Source of the DNA: UBA1429 sp964482225 | Lineage (GTDB): Bacteria; Chloroflexota; Anaerolineae; UBA1429 | NCBI GenBank assembly: GCA_964482225.1 | Contig: CAYZWT010000009.1 | Span: forward strand, 70,464-134,463 | Direction: 5' to 3' | Length of the DNA stretch: 64,000 nucleotides | Shown: piece after piece, positions 16,909-23,959 of the stretch | Position numbering within the stretch: position 1 is the stretch's first letter | How the letters are laid out: every line of letters starts with the position of its first letter | The notes under the pieces: generated by a model | Database searches by the model: none | The model's input: only the letters and a program-made list of their open reading frames with translations | Told to the model about the DNA's origin: nothing | Program-made: the position numbers and the translations under genes

Positions 16909-18402
16909 TTACTCCTCTTCGTCCCCCACCTGAGGCTCGCCGGTGCGGTTGCGCAAGGCCGGGAACAGGATCACCTCGCGGATGGTGGCCTGGTCGGTAA
17001 AGAGCATCACCAGCCGATCAATGCCAAAGCCCAGCCCGCCCGTGGGGGGCATGCCGTGCTCCAGGGCCGTCAGGAAATCCTCATCCAGGGGGTGCGCCTC
17101 GGCATCGCCCTGGGCCGCGAACTGGGCCTGCTCGGCGAAGCGCTCGCGTTGGTCCAACGGGTCGTTCAGCTCGGTAAAGGCGTTGCCGCATTCCAGCGTG
17201 GCGATAAAGAACTCGAACCGCTCCACCAGGTGCGGCGCGCCCGGCTTTTTCTTGGCCAGGGGCGAGATCTCGACGGGGTAATCGGTGATGAACGTGGGCT
17301 GGATCAGCCCCGGCTCCACGCAGAGCTCGAACAGCTTTTCCACCGCCTTGCCCCAACTGGGCTGCGTGGGGAGCTCGATCCCCTGGGCATGGGCGGCGGC
17401 CCGCAGCGCAGGCTGATCGCGGTGCGCCTCGATATCCACGCCCGAGGCCTCCAGGATGGCGTCGCGCATGCTCACCCGCCGCCAGGGGGGCGTCAGGCAG
17501 ATCTCCTGGCCCTGATAGGTGATCGTCTCGCTGCCGGTCACCTGGCGCGCCAACTCGGCGTATAGCGTCTCCACCAGGCGCATCATGTCCGTATAGTCGG
17601 CATAGGCCTGATAGAGCTCGATGACGGTGAACTCGGGGTTGTGCTGCGTCGAGATGCCCTCGTTGCGGAAATTGTGGCCGATCTCATAGACGCGGTCGAA
17701 CCCGCCGATGATCAGGCGCTTGAGATACAGCTCGTCGGCGATGCGCAGGTAGAACGTCTGGCCCAGGGCGTTGTGATAGGTGGTAAAGGGCCGCGCCGCC
17801 GCGCCGCCATAGATCGGCTGCAAGACGGGAGTCTCGACCTCCAGGAATCCGCGCTCGTCCAGGTGGCGGCGGATGGCCGTGATCAGGCGGCTGCGCGCCT
17901 CGAAGACGCGGCGCGCCTCCTGGTTGGCGATCAGGTCCAGGTAGCGCTGGCGGTAGCGGGTCTCGACATCGCGCAGGCCATGCCATTTGTCCGGCAGGGG
18001 CCGCAGCGTCTTGGCCAGCAGCTCCCAGCGCTGCACCTGCACCGTCACCTCGCCGGTGCGGGTGGTAAAGAGCACGCCCTCGGCGCCGATATAGTCGCCA
18101 ATGTCAACCAGCTTGCGAAAGAGATCATAGGACTCGTCGCCCAACTCGTTCTTGCGCAGATAGATCTGCAGCCGGCCGCTGCCATCGGCGATGTGGGCAA
18201 AGGTCGAGCCGCCCATAACCCGCACGGCCACGAGGCGCCCGGCCACCTGGACGGCGACCTCTTGGTCCTCCGCAAACGCGGCCAGCGCCTGGGCAGTGGT
18301 GTGGGTGCGCTGGCTTTTAGCCGGATAGGGGTTCACCCCCTGCTCGCGCAACTGGTTCAGTTTCTCGATGCGCTGTTCGCGCCGGTCGTTGCTTTCAGGC
18401 AT
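16909..18402 (-). CDS. lysS: Lysyl-tRNA synthetase, class II
   Basis: The enzyme charges tRNA-Lys with lysine using ATP. The 497-residue chain has an N-terminal OB-fold anticodon-binding domain (VQVAGRLVAVRVMGGSTFAH), motif 2 (HNFRNEGISTQHNPEF) and motif 3 (GLGFGIDRLVMLFTDQATIR) of the class II core. I prefer ATG 18402 because GGAAG lies 6 bases upstream; ATG 18408 has no room for one. It sits 24 bases behind greA, a pairing seen in many bacteria. Confidence 0.96.
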   Translation of the reverse strand: MPESNDRREQRIEKLNQLREQGVNPYPAKSQRTHTTAQALAAFAEDQEVAVQVAGRLVAVRVMGGSTFAHIADGSGRLQIYLRKNELGDESYDLFRKLVDIGDYIGAEGVLFTTRTGEVTVQVQRWELLAKTLRPLPDKWHGLRDVETRYRQRYLDLIANQEARRVFEARSRLITAIRRHLDERGFLEVETPVLQPIYGGAAARPFTTYHNALGQTFYLRIADELYLKRLIIGGFDRVYEIGHNFRNEGISTQHNPEFTVIELYQAYADYTDMMRLVETLYAELARQVTGSETITYQGQEICLTPPWRRVSMRDAILEASGVDIEAHRDQPALRAAAHAQGIELPTQPSWGKAVEKLFELCVEPGLIQPTFITDYPVEISPLAKKKPGAPHLVERFEFFIATLECGNAFTELNDPLDQRERFAEQAQFAAQGDAEAHPLDEDFLTALEHGMPPTGGLGFGIDRLVMLFTDQATIREVILFPALRNRTGEPQVGDEEE

Positions 18403-18426
18403 GGGCATCTTCCATTCGCGGGCAGG

Positions 18427-18891
18427 TTACTCGATGGCGAGGATCTCGAAATGCAGGACGCCGCCGGGGGTCTTGGCCTCCACCTTGTCGCCCGGCTTGT
18501 GGCCCAACAGGGCCTTGCCCAGGGGCGATTCGTGAGAGATGCGGCCCTTGGCGGGGTCGGCCTCGGCGGGCCCGACGATCTGGTAGCGCTCGGGGGAGCG
18601 CCCGGGCTCGGAGACGGTGACGGTGGAGCCGATGCGGGCCTGTTCGCCGTCATGGGGCTCGAGCAACTGGGCATTGGCCAGCACGGCGCTGATCTCCAGG
18701 ATGCGCCCTTCGAGCATGCCTTGTTCACGCTTGGTTTCGGTGTAACCAAAGTTCTCGCTTAGATCGCCCTCTTCGATGGCGCGACGCAGGCTATCGGCCA
18801 CCGCCTGCCGCCCCTCTGTCTTGAGGCGCTCCAACTCGCGTTCGAGCCGTTCTTTGCCCTCTGGCGTGAGATACTGTACAGTTCCGGCCAT
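18427..18891 (-). CDS. greA: Transcription elongation factor GreA
   Basis: GreA rescues backtracked RNA polymerase by promoting transcript cleavage. The 154-residue protein has the N-terminal coiled coil with the catalytic tip EEGDLSENFGYTETK and the C-terminal FKBP-like domain (PLGKALLGHKPGDKVEAKTPGG). ATG 18891 gives the standard start MAGTVQYLTPEGKERL; a longer frame adds no conserved residues. It heads the greA-lysS-cytidine deaminase operon. Confidence 0.95.
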   Translation of the reverse strand: MAGTVQYLTPEGKERLERELERLKTEGRQAVADSLRRAIEEGDLSENFGYTETKREQGMLEGRILEISAVLANAQLLEPHDGEQARIGSTVTVSEPGRSPERYQIVGPAEADPAKGRISHESPLGKALLGHKPGDKVEAKTPGGVLHFEILAIE

Positions 18892-18941
18892 GCTGCTACC
18901 CCTCGTTCCTTGGATGCCAGACATACATGTTATAAAGACCA

Positions 18942-18970
18942 ATTATATCGGGCGAGAGGGCTTCTGACAA
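18942..18970 (-). promoter_or_regulatory. Promoter of the greA-lysS operon
   Basis: TTGTCA (18970-18965), 17 bases, perfect TATAAT (18947-18942) on the minus strand, about 45 bases before the greA start. Confidence 0.65.
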
Positions 18971-19023
18971 AACAGGCGCACGAGATCGCCCGGCCGCGAC
19001 CTGCCAGGCCGTTTGTGCCCCGC

Positions 19024-19052
19024 TTGCCCGAGATGCCCCCTGGTGGTATGAT
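19024..19052 (+). promoter_or_regulatory. Promoter of the aldo/keto reductase gene
   Basis: TTGCCC (19024-19029), 17 bases, TATGAT (19047-19052). It is divergent from the greA promoter. Confidence 0.5.
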
Positions 19053-19101
19053 AATTGCGTTATGTTTCGAATACATGCGTTGTTGCATCGAGGAGGAGAC
19101 T

Positions 19102-20211
19102 GTGATCTATCGCGAACTGGGCAATACCGGACTAAAGGTCTCGCAGCTTGGCTTTGGCGCCATGCGCCTGCCGATGGTGGGCGAGGGCGAGGAGGCGCGG
19201 GTGGACCGCGCGCTGGCCATCCCCATGCTGCACGCCGCCTTTGACGCCGGGCTCACCTATGTGGATACCGCCGTGGGCTACTGCAACCAGGATAGCCAGC
19301 GCGTCGTGGGCGAGGCCCTCAAGGGCTATCGCGAGCGCATTGTGCTTTCGACCAAGAACCACGAGTACGAGGACGAGGCGGTCTGGCAGCGCAACCTGGA
19401 GGATAGCCTGGAGCGCCTGCAGGTGGAAACCATTGACATCTATAACCACCACGGCATCAACTGGGAGCGCTATGTGACCAGCGTGGAGCCGCGCCTGAGC
19501 AAGCTCATGCGCAAGGCCCAAGATCAGGGGCTGATTCGCCACATCGGCACGAGCTTTCACGATACCAACGAGAACCTGATCAAGCTGATCAACACCGGCT
19601 ATGTGAGCGTGATTACGCTGCAATACAACATGCTGGATCGCCGCCTGGAGGAGGGCATCGCCCTGGCCCACGAGCGGGGCATCGGCATCGTGGTGATGGG
19701 GCCGGTGGCGGGCGGGCGCCTGGGCGTCAACAGCGACGTGCTCAAGGCCCTGATCCCCGGCGTGGAACGGGTGCCGGAGCTGGCGCTGCGCTTTGTGCTC
19801 TCGAACCCCAACGTCTCGGTGGCGCTCTCGGGCATGAGCACCATGCAGCACGTGCAAGAGAACCTGGCGGTGGCCTCGGACGGGCGCAGCCTCTCGGATG
19901 AGGAGCGCCAGGCCATCGAGGCGCAACTGGCCCGCCTCAAGGCCATGGCCGAGCTCTATTGCACCGGCTGCGAGTATTGCATGCCCTGCCCCCAGGGGGT
20001 CAACATCCCGCACATCTTTGGCAAGTACAACGAGGCCAGGGTCTATGGCCTGTGGGACGCGGCCCGCGAGGCGTACCAGGCTTGGACGCGGGTCTCGGGC
20101 GAGCGGGCCGATGCCTGCGTCGAGTGTGGGCTGTGCGAGGAGAAATGCCCGCAGCACATCCCCATCCGCGAGCAGTTGCGCGAGGCCCATGCGGCGCTGA
20201 TGGGCGAGTAG
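19102..20211 (+). CDS. Aldo/keto reductase with two C-terminal iron-sulfur clusters
   Basis: The 369-residue protein has an aldo/keto reductase barrel (GFGAMRLPM; catalytic tetrad candidates in YVDTAVGYC, LSTKNH and YNHHGIN) followed by a ferredoxin-like tail with CTGCEYCMPCP and CVECGLCEEKCP, enough for two [4Fe-4S] clusters. Start GTG 19102 has GAGGAG upstream. This arrangement is known from a widespread group of predicted oxidoreductases in anaerobes. The electron partner and substrate are unknown. Confidence 0.9.
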   Translation: MIYRELGNTGLKVSQLGFGAMRLPMVGEGEEARVDRALAIPMLHAAFDAGLTYVDTAVGYCNQDSQRVVGEALKGYRERIVLSTKNHEYEDEAVWQRNLEDSLERLQVETIDIYNHHGINWERYVTSVEPRLSKLMRKAQDQGLIRHIGTSFHDTNENLIKLINTGYVSVITLQYNMLDRRLEEGIALAHERGIGIVVMGPVAGGRLGVNSDVLKALIPGVERVPELALRFVLSNPNVSVALSGMSTMQHVQENLAVASDGRSLSDEERQAIEAQLARLKAMAELYCTGCEYCMPCPQGVNIPHIFGKYNEARVYGLWDAAREAYQAWTRVSGERADACVECGLCEEKCPQHIPIREQLREAHAALMGE

Positions 20212-20235
20212 GGGAGAAGCTAGGCGACGATGAAC

Positions 20236-20266
20236 GGCGGGGGCGATTCGTGAGATTGCCCCCGCC
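20236..20266 (+). terminator. Hairpin after the aldo/keto reductase
   Basis: GGCGGGGGC and GCCCCCGCC form a 9-bp stem about 25 bases after the stop. No U-run follows. Confidence 0.5.
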
Positions 20267-20285
20267 GCTTGCTTGCGGGCGTATA

Positions 20286-20300
20286 TCATACATGGTATGA
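20286..20300. promoter_or_regulatory. Operator-like palindrome upstream of the XRE gene
   Basis: TCATACATGGTATGA is a perfect 6-3-6 inverted repeat ending 11 bases before ATG 20312. The position suggests autoregulation by the XRE protein. Confidence 0.5.
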
Positions 20301-20311
20301 GAAGGGCAGGC

Positions 20312-20632
20312 ATGACGAGAAACAGCATTCCTTATGACGAGGTCAAGGCGCGCCTGCTGGCCGATCCCGAGGCCAAGGCGGCCTACGATGCGCTAGAGCC
20401 CGCCTACCAACTGGCGCAACTCCGCATTGCCCAGGGATTGACCCAGGCGGAGGTGGCGGAGAGGGCGGGGGTGTGGCAGCCCAACATCGCGCGTTTGGAG
20501 GCGGGCAAGCACGAGCCCACGCTGGATCTGCTGCGCCGCGTGGCAGGGGCCCTGGGCTACCGGCTGGACGTGCGCTTTGTCCCCGCGGAAGAGGGGGAGG
20601 GCGAGCAGGTTGCCGAGGGCGCTCGGATGTAG
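20312..20632 (+). CDS. XRE-family DNA-binding protein, HigA-like
   Basis: The 106-residue protein starts at ATG 20312 (MTRNSIPYDEVKARLLADPE). Residues about 35-85 form a Cro/C1 helix-turn-helix (LTQAEVAERAGVWQPNIARL). The N-terminal LLADPEAKAAYDAL segment is typical of antitoxins of HigBA-like pairs. No toxin gene is next to it: upstream is a terminator and downstream an unrelated carrier on the other strand. It may be a solitary regulator or a remnant of a toxin-antitoxin pair. Confidence 0.82.
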   Translation: MTRNSIPYDEVKARLLADPEAKAAYDALEPAYQLAQLRIAQGLTQAEVAERAGVWQPNIARLEAGKHEPTLDLLRRVAGALGYRLDVRFVPAEEGEGEQVAEGARM

Positions 20633-20704
20633 AGGAGGGAGTGATACAACCTAGGCAAACGAAGCAGAGAGGAAGGGTGACTCCTATCCTCCGCCCCCCC
20701 TACC

Positions 20705-21631
20705 TCACCCGCTCCGCCTCGCCTTGGCCAGCGCCGCGCCCTCCGGGGCCGCCGCCTTGGGCGCCGCCGGGCGCCCGCGCACCAAGAGCAACCCGCCCAG
20801 GATCAGCCCCAGCGCCGCAAAGGCGTTCCAGCTCAGGCGCTCGTTCAGGATCAGGCGGCCCCAGAACACCCCAAACACCGGCGTGATATAGGTCACCAGG
20901 GAGGTAAAGGTCGCCCCCGCCTGACGGATCAGCCTGTAGTAGACCAGATAGGCCAGGGCCGTGCCCAGCACGCCCAACACCGCCACGGCCCCGATGGAGC
21001 GATAGGTGATCGCCGCCCGCCACGAGTCCTCGAACAGCGCCAGGGGCGCCAGCATCAACGCCGCCAGGGTGAGCTGGCCGAAAGAGGTATGCAACGGCGA
21101 CTCGTTCGTCAGGTGCCGGTTGGCGTACACCACGGCCAGGGCATAGCTCAGGGCCGCCAGCACCACCGCCAGTTGCCCCAGCACCGTGGCCTGCACCCCG
21201 CCCTGCAGCAATTGGGGCAACACCAGGATCAGGATGCCCCCCAGCCCCAGCAACACCCCCACAAGCCGCCGCAGCCCTGTGGCCTCGCCGCCCGAGAGGG
21301 CCACGATGCAAAAGGTAAAGAGCGGCATGGCGGCGTTCAGGATGGCCGAGAGGCTGCTGGCGATATGTTGCGTGCCCCAGCTAATGGCCGCAAAGGGCAC
21401 GGCAATGCCCAGGGCCGCCATCAGCGCCAGGCGCCGCCAGAGGCGGCTATTCCGCGAAAGCGGCTCGCGCCGCGCCGCCAGGATCACCCCCAGGACCACG
21501 GCCCCGAGGGCGGTGCGTAGCGCGGCCAGGGTCATGGGCCCCATCTCGGCCACGCCGATCTTGATCAACAGAAACGAGGCGCCCCAGATCGCGCCCAAGA
21601 GCAACAAGGAACCATACGCGCCCAAGCCCAT
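20705..21631 (-). CDS. EamA/DMT-family transporter
   Basis: This 308-residue carrier has ten predicted helices in two EamA repeats (LLLGAIWGASFLLIKIGV opens the first; GVLGTALAYLVYYRLIRQAG lies in the second). I place the start at ATG 21631 because a TATAAT promoter lies just upstream of it and inside the longer frame. The family exports amino acids or other metabolites, or imports nucleotide sugars; the substrate is not readable. It is divergent from the glycosidase operon. Confidence 0.88.
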   Translation of the reverse strand: MGLGAYGSLLLLGAIWGASFLLIKIGVAEMGPMTLAALRTALGAVVLGVILAARREPLSRNSRLWRRLALMAALGIAVPFAAISWGTQHIASSLSAILNAAMPLFTFCIVALSGGEATGLRRLVGVLLGLGGILILVLPQLLQGGVQATVLGQLAVVLAALSYALAVVYANRHLTNESPLHTSFGQLTLAALMLAPLALFEDSWRAAITYRSIGAVAVLGVLGTALAYLVYYRLIRQAGATFTSLVTYITPVFGVFWGRLILNERLSWNAFAALGLILGGLLLVRGRPAAPKAAAPEGAALAKARRSG

Positions 21632-21686
21632 GTGCGGAACCCCCGCGAGAGAATCGGAGAGCGAGCAATCGCCCGCCAAGGGCTGC

Positions 21687-21714
21687 ATTATAGCAGCGCC
21701 CTCATGGCGTACAA
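21687..21714 (-). promoter_or_regulatory. Promoter of the EamA transporter
   Basis: TTGTAC (21714-21709), 16 bases, perfect TATAAT (21692-21687) on the minus strand. It settles the start of the gene at 21631. Confidence 0.55.
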
Positions 21715-21765
21715 AAACCGGCCTGGATGGAAGGCTCGGCGTATTCGCCCGCCCTCGCGCAGCCA

Positions 21766-21794
21766 TTGACAGCGCCCCCGTCCGGTGACATACT
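21766..21794 (+). promoter_or_regulatory. Promoter of the glycosidase operon
   Basis: Consensus TTGACA (21766-21771), 17 bases, CATACT (21789-21794), about 45 bases before the GH42 start. Confidence 0.55.
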
Positions 21795-21845
21795 GGATCG
21801 CGTACGACGCACCCTATTTGCGAGCAGAGCAGGAGGACGCAAGCC

Positions 21846-22910
21846 ATGTTTCTCGGCATTGCCTATTACCCGGAGCATTGGCCCAAGGAGCGCTGGCCAA
21901 TGGATGCGCGGCTGATGCGCGAGGCCAATATCCAGGCCGCCCGTGTGGGCGAGTTTGCCTGGAGCCGTTTCGAGCCCCGCGAGGGGAGCTATGATTTCGC
22001 CTGGCTGGACGAGGCCATCGAGATCCTGGCGGGCGAGGGGGTCAAGACCATCATGTGCACCCCCACGGCCACCCCGCCCGCCTGGTTGGTGCACAAGCAC
22101 CCCGAGATCCTGCCGGTGGATGCCACGGGCAAGGTGGCGCGGCCCTTTGGCGGGCGCCGCACCTATTGCGCCAGCGTCCCCATCTATCACGAGTACAGCC
22201 GCAAGATCGTGGCGGCCATGGCTGAACATTATGGGCAGGACCCCAACGTCATTGGCTGGCAAATTGACAACGAGCTGGCCAGCGTCTATGCCTTGGGAGA
22301 GGCTCGCTGCTACTGCGAATCGTGCCGCCAGGGGTTCATCGCCTGGCTGCAGGCCCGCTATCCCTCGCTACAGGTCCTCAACGAGGCCTGGGGCACGGTC
22401 TTTTGGAGCCAGGAGTACACCGCCTGGGAGCAGATCGTGTTGCCCACCCGGGGCGCGGCGGGCGAGGGGCTCAACCCCAGCCACGTGTTGGACTACTATC
22501 GCTATTTTTCAGATTCCTGGAGCGATTATACCCGCTTGCAGGCCGAGATCCTGCGCGCCCACTGCGGCGACCGCTGGATCTCGACCAACTTTGCTGCCGG
22601 CGTGGCCCGCGATCTGGGCGGCGCAGATCGCCCCCTCTACCGCACCTCGGTCTGGTTCCCCTGCGTGGTGGACTGGCGCAAGCTCTCCGAGAGCCTGGAT
22701 TTCCCCGCCTGGAGCTCGCACGTGGCGGGCGTGGCCGCCTCGATGTGCGCCGATTACCTGCGGGGCATCCGCGAGGACGGCAAATTTGCCGTGCTGGAAG
22801 GCGGCGGCACGCGCATGCGCTCCTATCAACCTATCGCTCGCGGGGCCAGCGGCCTGAGCCCGTTCCGCTGGCGCATGCCGCTCTTTGGCGCAGAATCGGG
22901 GGTAGACTGA
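21846..22910 (+). CDS. GH42 beta-galactosidase, catalytic barrel half
   Basis: The 354-residue product is the TIM-barrel domain of a GH42 enzyme. IAYYPEHWPKERWPMD opens it, WQIDNELAS carries the acid/base Glu (residue 143) and FAVLEGGG the likely nucleophile Glu (residue 318). It ends right after FRWRMPLFGAE at TGA 22908, where full-length relatives of about 670 residues continue into the trimerisation domain. That domain is encoded next in the +1 frame, starting at ATG 22912. A Cys-rich CYCESC segment at 155-160 is the usual zinc site. AGGAGG precedes the start. Confidence 0.88.
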   Translation: MFLGIAYYPEHWPKERWPMDARLMREANIQAARVGEFAWSRFEPREGSYDFAWLDEAIEILAGEGVKTIMCTPTATPPAWLVHKHPEILPVDATGKVARPFGGRRTYCASVPIYHEYSRKIVAAMAEHYGQDPNVIGWQIDNELASVYALGEARCYCESCRQGFIAWLQARYPSLQVLNEAWGTVFWSQEYTAWEQIVLPTRGAAGEGLNPSHVLDYYRYFSDSWSDYTRLQAEILRAHCGDRWISTNFAAGVARDLGGADRPLYRTSVWFPCVVDWRKLSESLDFPAWSSHVAGVAASMCADYLRGIREDGKFAVLEGGGTRMRSYQPIARGASGLSPFRWRMPLFGAESGVD

Positions 22911-22911
22911 C

Positions 22912-23880
22912 ATGTTGGACCATCAAGCGCGCAAGACGACCATCTATGCAGAGACCGCCCAGGTCTTTGGCGAGCTTGCCCGGCTTGCCGAGATGATTGA
23001 CGCCACCCAGTTTGTGGCGACGGTGGCCATGTTGCACAGCGAGGACATGGGCTGGGCCTGGAACAAGGTTGTCTCCACCCGCCTGCGCCCCTTGCTGGAG
23101 AGCGTGGATATCTCGACCCAGGGGCGCATGTTGCGCTGGTATCAGGCGTTCTACCATGAAAAGGTGTCGCTGGATATGCTGGATCCCCTGCGCGATCTGA
23201 GCAAGTACAGCGTGGTGGTGGCGCCCAACCTGTACCTGATCACCCCCGAGATCGCGGCGCACCTGGAGCGCTATGTGCAGCAGGGAGGCTGGCTGATCGT
23301 GGGGCCCAAGGCGGCCCTCAAGAACTGGAACAATGTCTTTTTGACGGACGTGCCGCCCGGCTGCGGCCTGGACAAGGTGTTTGGCGCGACGGTCAAGCGC
23401 GCACCCTTCCGCATGGGCTTTGGGGCGCTGCCGCAGATGACCGTCAGCATGCAAAGGGGCGCCCCCTTGAGCCCGCGCAAGAGCTTTGTCAACGAGGGGG
23501 TGTTCGACTATTTGGAGGCCACCACGGCGACCAGCATCGCCTGCTTTGCCAATGGCGAGACGGCCATCACCGTCAACCGCTATGGCGAGGGCCTGGCCAT
23601 GTACCTGGGCTGCGAGCCGGAGGAGGCGTTCTACCGCGAGTTGATCGGCTGGCTGGCGGGCGAGGGGCGCGTGGCGCCCGTGTTGCGCACCGACGCCGAT
23701 GTGGAAGCGACCCTGCGCTCCGGCGGCGGCCACGACCTGATCTTTGTCCTGAACCACAACCAGGAGACCGAGCGGGTCGAGTTGGAGGGGGCGTACCACG
23801 AGTGGATCTCGGGCCAGACGGTCTCGGGGACCCTGGCCATCGAGGGCCAGGGCGTGCGCATCCTGGAGCGCGTGGGCTGA
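22912..23880 (+). CDS. GH42 beta-galactosidase, trimerisation and C-terminal half
   Basis: The 322-residue product matches the second half of GH42 enzymes: it begins at the conserved LDH (MLDHQARKTTIYAETAQVF), continues with the alpha/beta trimerisation domain (SKYSVVVAPNLYLITPEIAAHL, VQQGGWLIVGP) and ends with a beta-sandwich tail. ATG 22912 lies one base after the stop of the catalytic half, a TGACATG junction. The sum of both parts, 676 residues, is the usual family length. It is either a frameshift-split gene or two coupled subunits. Confidence 0.85.
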   Translation: MLDHQARKTTIYAETAQVFGELARLAEMIDATQFVATVAMLHSEDMGWAWNKVVSTRLRPLLESVDISTQGRMLRWYQAFYHEKVSLDMLDPLRDLSKYSVVVAPNLYLITPEIAAHLERYVQQGGWLIVGPKAALKNWNNVFLTDVPPGCGLDKVFGATVKRAPFRMGFGALPQMTVSMQRGAPLSPRKSFVNEGVFDYLEATTATSIACFANGETAITVNRYGEGLAMYLGCEPEEAFYRELIGWLAGEGRVAPVLRTDADVEATLRSGGGHDLIFVLNHNQETERVELEGAYHEWISGQTVSGTLAIEGQGVRILERVG

Positions 23881-23887
23881 GCGAATG

Positions 23888-23932
23888 TGGGGAGCGGCCC
23901 TTGACCGGAAACGCCAAGGGCCCGCCTCCCCA
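23888..23932 (+). other. Long intergenic hairpin inside the glycosidase operon
   Basis: TGGGGAG-c-GGCCCTTG pairs with CAAGGGCC-cg-CTCCCCA around an 11-base loop. It lies between the GH42 second half and the GH31 gene and has no U-run. It could set different message levels for the two parts, or act as an mRNA stabiliser. Confidence 0.5.
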
Positions 23933-23959
23933 TGATGAGGCGAAAGGGGAGCGAGCGAG

